A stretch of DNA of 48,658 bases from Thermodesulfobacteriota bacterium (GTDB taxonomy: Bacteria; Desulfobacterota; WTBG01; CAIYCZ01; CAIRTM01): positions 1-48,658 of the forward strand of contig JANQGV010000213.1 of NCBI GenBank assembly GCA_028282925.1, given 5' to 3'. Both the position numbers and the translations under genes were made by a program. The notes under the pieces were generated by a model, which was given only the letters and a program-made list of their open reading frames with translations, did not search any database and was not told the origin of the DNA. This document shows, in pieces, positions 43,865 to 48,658 of this stretch. Numbering within the stretch: the first letter of the stretch is position 1; each line of letters begins with the position of its first letter.

Positions 43865-44587
43865 TTAGAATAAGGCTTTCAATGTGAGTTCCGTCATATC
43901 ATGGCCCACGGCATTTTCCAGCATCAGGCCGCCGGGGTCGTTCTCTTTCAAAGTTAAACGGATGGCTTCTTTGCGAGTGATGAGCTGCCGCATGTAGTCC
44001 GGATCGCAGGAGTTTCTTGTTTTCCAAAGCCGGTGATATATATCCAGATAATCGACCATGAGCCCTAAAATCTGATCCTGTGAATCTTTAGTGCTGGGGG
44101 CCACCTCGGTCGAAATGCAATAGGGTGAAATTAAAGCACGGAACCAGTCGGGATTACGGATAGAGCCGTCGGAAAAAGATTTTTTTCCTTCATTGTAAGC
44201 ATCTTCCAGGGGCTGCAGATGTTTTTCCATGTACGGCAGGTCGCAGATGCAATCGGCCGTCGGATAAAAATCGATAATAAAATAGCTGCCCTTTTCGCTT
44301 TCAGCCCAAAAGGAGGAATAAATAGGCAGCGAATGCTGGTCGTCCGGCCAGATAAGGGTGGTGTAGGTCATAAGCTTATCGCGATAGCTCTGTATCCCGA
44401 AAACAATTTTTTCAAGTCCGGGAGCTTCATACAGATATTTAAAGCTGCTGGAGAGCCCCCCGCCTTTCAAGTTCCACAACGGGGTGATATCTTCGCCCTT
44501 GTAGACCTCCATTTTAGTTGCGTTGAATTTATTCAGGATTGCCATTATTCTTTCTTCGTAGGGTGGAAATGTGTATGTTTCCGGCAT
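43865..44587 (-). CDS. Ferredoxin-dependent bilin reductase-like protein
   Basis: A 240-residue soluble protein. I recognise by eye the bilin reductase (FDBR, PF05996) pattern. Residues 80-90 read WPDDQHSLPIY and residues 104-109 IIDFYP, matching the P-x-LPIF...(I)xDLxP region. The C-terminal end has DPGGLML (217-223) with ELTLKALF, matching the DPARGML...E....LF ending. FDBRs reduce biliverdin, and red chlorophyll catabolite reductase belongs to the same superfamily. The catalytic acid after LPIF (Asp105 of PcyA) corresponds to Phe93 in my alignment, so the reaction may differ. A strong AAAGGAG precedes ATG 44587. If this match is wrong, the protein is an unknown. Confidence 0.6.
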   Translation of the reverse strand: MPETYTFPPYEERIMAILNKFNATKMEVYKGEDITPLWNLKGGGLSSSFKYLYEAPGLEKIVFGIQSYRDKLMTYTTLIWPDDQHSLPIYSSFWAESEKGSYFIIDFYPTADCICDLPYMEKHLQPLEDAYNEGKKSFSDGSIRNPDWFRALISPYCISTEVAPSTKDSQDQILGLMVDYLDIYHRLWKTRNSCDPDYMRQLITRKEAIRLTLKENDPGGLMLENAVGHDMTELTLKALF

Positions 44588-44630
44588 GAGCTGCTCCTTT
44601 CTCTTTGCCTGTAATACTGCCAGAGACTGC

Positions 44631-45320
44631 TTACAGTTTTATAACAAATTGTTCACGGCCTTCTCGCAGGGCCGCGGCATTAACCACTTCCAGTGTTCTG
44701 TTCTGCATTGCGGGGTTGTCGAGGGCATCGACACATACCGCTGCTATTTGCTCTCTTTTAACCAGACCGGTAATTTTACCGCCTTCGCCGAAAGCAACCT
44801 CATCCGGCAGCTCTTTCTGGGTATAACCGCCGGGTCGTATGATGGTATAGCAGATACCGTTCGACCTGATAGCATCCTCAGACCTGGTCTTGACCTTCAG
44901 CACGGGTCCCATGGCAAACCGGTATATGCAGGAAACGGCATTTTTGCTGTCGCCTGCCCCGATTGAAGAAACGACAACCGCCTGACGCAGTCCTTTGTTC
45001 TTGGCGGCCTTGACCAGGTTCTGATTCCCCATGTTGTCGATTTTATTGTTTTCTTTTTTACTGAACGGTTTTTTTGAACCGATTGCGCTTATCAGAAAGT
45101 CAGCGCCTTCCATGACCTTTTCAAGCGAAGCCACTGAAGTAAGGTCACCCTCAACGCAGGTAATGCCTTCTTCCATAAGGCCGGGAGGCTCAGGCGGGTC
45201 AAAGGGCCGCACCAGCAAGGCGCGTACCAGGTAGCCGCTGTTCAATAATTCCTTCACGATACATCTGCCGAGTCTGCCGGTTGCCCCGGCAACAACAACA
45301 GTCTGCTTTTCTTCAGCCAT
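44631..45320 (-). CDS. Atypical short-chain dehydrogenase (NAD(P)-binding, SDR)
   Basis: A 229-residue Rossmann-fold protein of the NAD_binding_10/NmrA type (PF13460). The dinucleotide-binding motif VVVAGATGRLGRCIVKEL (about residues 8-25) is intact. VSSIGAG and the later IIRPGGYT replace the standard YxxxK active site of classic SDRs. Plant and bacterial relatives include Tic62-like and divinyl-reductase-like proteins, as well as many oxidoreductases of unknown role. AAGGAG lies at correct distance before ATG 45320. It is within the compact operon, 18 bp after the lipoprotein gene and 43 bp before the FDBR-like gene. The substrate is unknown. Confidence 0.85.
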   Translation of the reverse strand: MAEEKQTVVVAGATGRLGRCIVKELLNSGYLVRALLVRPFDPPEPPGLMEEGITCVEGDLTSVASLEKVMEGADFLISAIGSKKPFSKKENNKIDNMGNQNLVKAAKNKGLRQAVVVSSIGAGDSKNAVSCIYRFAMGPVLKVKTRSEDAIRSNGICYTIIRPGGYTQKELPDEVAFGEGGKITGLVKREQIAAVCVDALDNPAMQNRTLEVVNAAALREGREQFVIKL

Positions 45321-45338
45321 TATTCATTCTCCTTTTTG

Positions 45339-47981
45339 CTATGTGCCCGGGTCCGACATGACTTCAACATGTGAGTCAAGGTAGCGGCCGGTGTTGTAAA
45401 TGTAGTTCCACGCTTGGGCGTCGTCCAGGGCATGGGCCCTGAGGAACAGGGCGCTCCAGCGTGCGGCCGTTTCAATGGACTGTTGCTGGTTGAGCGTGGG
45501 GTCGTTTTCATCCGGGGTCGGCCCGGAAGGGTTGTTTATGTTACACAGTGAGTAGTGGTTGGCGCCTTTTATCGTAATTGCCGCTTTTGGTGTGTCCTTT
45601 ATTCCCTGGTATGTTTTTTTGGTCTCCTCAGCTGTGGCGTTGCTGTCCAGCTCGCCGTTTATAATCGCCACGGGTAATCCCTTGTTTTGTGTCGGCGCCC
45701 AGCCCTGGAATGGGGTTTTGATACCACTGAGGGCAACAGCCTTCAGCTCTGAGGGACGGGTAAAAGATTCCCCTTTTGGACAGAATGGGTACATGCATGT
45801 GTCCTGTATTGCCATAATGACATTGGCGGAGCCGAATGAGTGACCCAGCATGACCAGCCGTGACGTATCGACCATGCCGGTAACAGGGCTTGTGGAATCG
45901 GCATTTTCATCGGCCATAAAATCAAGCACATCATAGAGCTGCTGCTGCTCGGCAAAAAGGCCCTCCATGGCAACCCCGGAAAATTCATAGGACCGATAGT
46001 GATTGGGCACAACGACAATAAAACCATAGCGTGCTATTATTTTTGAGTACTCAGAATAGAGCGATTTGTCACAGTAGGCACCCTGCAGCAGAAGCGCCAC
46101 CGGAAATGTCCGGGATGTTCCGTTATCAGGCCCCTGCCGGGTTGGATAGTACACATCAACCTTGTCCCCGTTTTGCGGCATTACAGTTTCATATGACGAT
46201 GCGTTGTCAAATTGGGGCGAAGGGGGCTGAGGGCGGGAAATCCGGCGGTAAATCGTGCCTCCTTCCGGAGGGTCCAGGCCTTCGGGGCCGTCGGCGCTGG
46301 CTTTGTCGACGCCGACATACAACGTATTGTTGAACTGCGCAAAGGAGCTGATGCTTACGACGCGATTGTCGCCAAAACCGCTCAAAGTGACCGGTTGCCA
46401 GGTAGTGCCGTCGGCGGTGCGCCACAACTGCGCGCCGGTTAAATACTGTTCGCCCATGCCCAGTTTGGGGGCGTAGTTGGAAATAAGGCCGGCATACAGT
46501 TCATTATCAAACGTGAAGAGATTGGCGGCAATGTTCTGATACATAACCAAAAGCCATTTTCCAACATTTTGTTTGCCGTCAAAACCGTTGGGCACGTCGG
46601 AATCGCCGCCTGCGCTGTAAAACCAACTGCCGTCATCCGGGCTTCCGGTAGGTGTATACAGAACCCGGGCCCCGGCAAGGGTCTGGATGCCGACATACAA
46701 ATTTCCATTGAAATCGGCCATGCTCCAGGGCATGAAATTCCCGTTCCACATGTTGCAGTCCATGCCGCAGCCGAAGCCGTTTTCATTGGTCCCTTCATCA
46801 TTGTCATCAACATTAACGTCAACAATCAGCTCCCAGCCCTCATCGGTCAGCCGGGCCATTCTTGAGCATTTGCCCATGTTGCCGGTTGCCCCGGTGCCGC
46901 CGGCATACAGGGCCGGCTCGCCCGATACCGATGATACGCACAGTGAGGGTATACTGGTGCTCACGGGACGCTGCCCATTCAGATAATCTTCGTCGGAGTG
47001 ATAATTGCCGAAACTGTTGGGCGGCTCTGTCACGCTCCAGGTGTCGCCGTCTGCGGTATGCCAGACCTGGGCTCCGTAATCATAGTTGAGGGCCGTGTTG
47101 ACGAATAGCTTATCCTCAAATATGACCATCGAAGGTATCATTTTGTTCCAGTACGTACCGAAACCGTTCTCGTCCGTGCCGGTACCGATCTCGTAGGTGT
47201 CGCCTGCTGATACTGCGCCGCGATCATATTCAATAAAGGGCGGATAGGGATTGCTGAAAGTACGTTCCCCACAAAAGGTATATTCCTGCCCCAGGTTGCC
47301 GGCTTGTTCATTCTGCTGGATTACAAGGGTATCTTCCGTGTTGCCGACAATATCAAAACGTCTGAATTTCCCGTCGCCGGAGGTTATCTGCAGCACCCCG
47401 CCGGCCCAGGCATCAGTCTGCCAGCTTTTGCTGCTGTCGGTGATGCTGGCGGTTACGTCGCCATCATCATCGTCACAGCCAGATATAAGGGTAATTGTTC
47501 CCGACTCCTCGGTATCCTTTTTATCCGAGATAACCGGCTCCCATGCGGTACCGTCAAAGCGCCAGATTTCGCACCCTGTAGAGTCAAAGACCTTGCCCTG
47601 GTGTCCCGAGGAAAACCCGCAGTAGAGCTTATTCTGAAAAACAATCATGGCGCCCCACATGCAGCTGATCCAGGGGTTGCCGTAAACCCCGTTTTCTACA
47701 CCATTGGGGAAAAGGACCTGCTCCCAGGAGCCGCTTTCGGTTGTGCGCCAGATCTCGGTGCCCTCTATTTCGTTTCGGGTCATGGCATACAGCCGGTCCT
47801 GGTATTCCGCCATGGCCACGATGCCATAGTTGTTGGTGCTGCCGAAACCAGGCTCTGTTGCCGCCTCCCAGGTGGAGCCGTCTTCAGTGGGCTGCTGCTT
47901 GGTTGTCTCGCATCCGGTCAGTAATATCAAACAGCAGAATGCAATCCCGACTTTAAACGCTCTATTTATACTCGTTTTCAT
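45339..47981 (-). CDS. Lipoprotein: beta-propeller-like repeats fused to chlorophyllase/PETase-type hydrolase
   Basis: An 880-residue exported lipoprotein. The lipobox LLTGC puts the lipidated Cys at residue 24; Glu25 suggests outer-membrane localisation. Residues about 40-590 hold six or so repeats of the type F-x-x-x-LY-x-G...GA-x-IWRT-x-DG-x-W, as in YCF48/BNR-like beta-propellers. From about residue 610 a hydrolase follows: FPVALLLQGAYC, SEYSKIIARYGFIVVVPNHY (the strand pattern of chlorophyllase and PETase-like families, PF07224/PF12740), nucleophile Ser715 in GHSFGS, Asp779 in NGELDSN and His809 in GANHYSL. It starts at ATG 47981 with GGAGGGGAG upstream and overlaps the preceding gene by 4 bp. 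It should hydrolyse an ester at the cell surface or in the periplasm. Confidence 0.8.
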   Translation of the reverse strand: MKTSINRAFKVGIAFCCLILLTGCETTKQQPTEDGSTWEAATEPGFGSTNNYGIVAMAEYQDRLYAMTRNEIEGTEIWRTTESGSWEQVLFPNGVENGVYGNPWISCMWGAMIVFQNKLYCGFSSGHQGKVFDSTGCEIWRFDGTAWEPVISDKKDTEESGTITLISGCDDDDGDVTASITDSSKSWQTDAWAGGVLQITSGDGKFRRFDIVGNTEDTLVIQQNEQAGNLGQEYTFCGERTFSNPYPPFIEYDRGAVSAGDTYEIGTGTDENGFGTYWNKMIPSMVIFEDKLFVNTALNYDYGAQVWHTADGDTWSVTEPPNSFGNYHSDEDYLNGQRPVSTSIPSLCVSSVSGEPALYAGGTGATGNMGKCSRMARLTDEGWELIVDVNVDDNDEGTNENGFGCGMDCNMWNGNFMPWSMADFNGNLYVGIQTLAGARVLYTPTGSPDDGSWFYSAGGDSDVPNGFDGKQNVGKWLLVMYQNIAANLFTFDNELYAGLISNYAPKLGMGEQYLTGAQLWRTADGTTWQPVTLSGFGDNRVVSISSFAQFNNTLYVGVDKASADGPEGLDPPEGGTIYRRISRPQPPSPQFDNASSYETVMPQNGDKVDVYYPTRQGPDNGTSRTFPVALLLQGAYCDKSLYSEYSKIIARYGFIVVVPNHYRSYEFSGVAMEGLFAEQQQLYDVLDFMADENADSTSPVTGMVDTSRLVMLGHSFGSANVIMAIQDTCMYPFCPKGESFTRPSELKAVALSGIKTPFQGWAPTQNKGLPVAIINGELDSNATAEETKKTYQGIKDTPKAAITIKGANHYSLCNINNPSGPTPDENDPTLNQQQSIETAARWSALFLRAHALDDAQAWNYIYNTGRYLDSHVEVMSDPGT

Positions 47982-48658
47982 TCCGTACTCCCCTCCATCG
48001 TGATGGTAATTGTTATGTCAGCCGATTCCTCCTTGAGGGCTGCGCTCGCTTGTGCTTTTATTGTTCCCTTTGGCATATCGTTTTCCCAGGTTATCGAAAG
48101 CGCAGCTGAGGTGACCGAAATGCTTTTAACGTCATAGGCGTTTTCCGCCAGAACGGCAAAGATGAAGCAGCCCAGGTCGTCTTTATCGGTCTCGCCGCTT
48201 AAGGTGCTGTCAGAAACGGTGCCGGTTATGCGAATACCTGCTTTTTGCAGGGTGTAGTTGCCGTTGTGGGTAAACAGGGTATCGCCGAAAGGTAATGACA
48301 GGGAGATGTTTTCGCCGTTTATCTGTATCGTTCCGTTTACGCTTTCAGGAGGGGCCGCCTGTGTCAACTCCCTGAACCGGTCATCCAGCAGATGGGTACC
48401 GGCGGTCCGCAGGAAGTGGTAGGAGGCCGGATTGTACTCTTTCTGTTCGGTAATTGTTTCTCCCACGATAATCTGAGTATTTTCAACGGTAATGCTGCTG
48501 CGGTTGTAGGCATCCTTGATATATATTTCCTCATTATGCCGGTCGACAACATCTACAGCACTGTCGCGCAGCAGCTTCCAAACATCCCAGGTTTGCCAGA
48601 ACCACTCCATCGGGAAAATGAAAATATAATCAAATCCGTCCTCTACCCAGTTTGCAAG
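47978..48658 (-). CDS. Unknown beta-rich protein, N-terminus outside window (partial)
   Basis: The frame stays open to the right edge, so the start is missing; at least 226 residues are visible. The N-terminal visible part has WVEDGFDYIFIFPMEWFWQTW, then an acidic, Thr/Ser-rich, beta-strand-like region (SISVTSAALSITWEND, ADITITITMEGSTE). I see no family signature or catalytic motif. Its stop codon overlaps the ATG of the hydrolase lipoprotein in an ATGA, so the two are translationally coupled and probably functionally linked. An exported binding or structural protein is possible, but this cannot be decided without the N-terminus. Confidence 0.6.
   Translation of the reverse strand, partial: LANWVEDGFDYIFIFPMEWFWQTWDVWKLLRDSAVDVVDRHNEEIYIKDAYNRSSITVENTQIIVGETITEQKEYNPASYHFLRTAGTHLLDDRFRELTQAAPPESVNGTIQINGENISLSLPFGDTLFTHNGNYTLQKAGIRITGTVSDSTLSGETDKDDLGCFIFAVLAENAYDVKSISVTSAALSITWENDMPKGTIKAQASAALKEESADITITITMEGSTE

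Noticed and set aside
47304-47924. A 206-codon plus-strand open frame
   Set aside because: Antisense to the strongly supported hydrolase lipoprotein.
1-48658. CRISPR arrays, tRNA/rRNA genes, transposases, phage genes
   Set aside because: No regular spaced repeats, tRNA-like T-loop sequences or recognisable transposase/integrase proteins were found on reading both strands.

Overview
The window looks like chromosome from a Gram-negative and probably anaerobic bacterium. It encodes an outer-membrane beta-barrel protein, a lipoprotein with a clear lipobox and a Wzm/Wzt-type exporter. It also has a 4Fe-4S Old Yellow Enzyme family reductase, a TRAP carboxylate transporter and a radical SAM enzyme. 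This mix, and the style of the intergenic palindrome at 37108-37238, would suit a Desulfobacterota (delta-proteobacterial) genome, but that is inference; no rRNA or other phylogenetic marker is present.

Region A (1 to about 33.9 kb) is a large surface-polysaccharide locus that continues past the left edge. It holds five GT4-type and four clear GT2-type glycosyltransferases, two further probable GT-A proteins and one GT-D-fold protein. Five large polytopic proteins (YfhO-like, DUF2079-like, two GT-C/PMT-like, one TMTC-like with TPRs) accompany them. Two glutamine-dependent asparagine synthase-type amidotransferases, two or three modification enzymes (methyltransferases, radical SAM), and an alkaline-phosphatase-superfamily membrane phosphotransferase complete the set. 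Export is explained by the ABC permease/ATPase pair at 10109-12208; the ATPase has a C-terminal carbohydrate-recognition-type domain. The locus is a mosaic of small blocks on alternating strands, with AT-rich patches and often weak ribosome binding sites. No regulator gene is visible.

Region B (34.1-37.1 kb) is a complete DctPQM TRAP transporter operon with a candidate promoter, a very strong ribosome binding site and an intrinsic-terminator-like hairpin between dctP and dctQ.

Region C (37.3 kb to the right edge) is a tight nine-gene minus-strand operon convergent with the TRAP operon. In transcription order it encodes: an unknown protein (cut by the window edge); a lipoprotein fusing beta-propeller-like repeats to a chlorophyllase/PETase-type alpha/beta hydrolase; an atypical SDR; a protein with ferredoxin-dependent bilin reductase signatures; a DUF1302-type outer membrane protein; a DUF1329 protein; a flavin-reductase-like protein with a C-terminal PCP_red-like domain; a secreted alpha/beta hydrolase; and a FadH/BaiCD-like flavoenzyme. 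Several of these families have relatives in chlorophyll or bilin metabolism, although nothing here looks phototrophic. My best candidate for an undescribed system is therefore a locus that takes up and reduces a hydrophobic ester, possibly a tetrapyrrole (chlorophyll-type) compound, with the TRAP system importing an acidic product. Each link rests on motif reading by eye and needs profile or structure searches.

Between B and C lies a 131-bp element with perfect 18-bp terminal inverted repeats and a coaxial central hairpin. No tRNA, rRNA, CRISPR array, transposase or phage gene was recognised.
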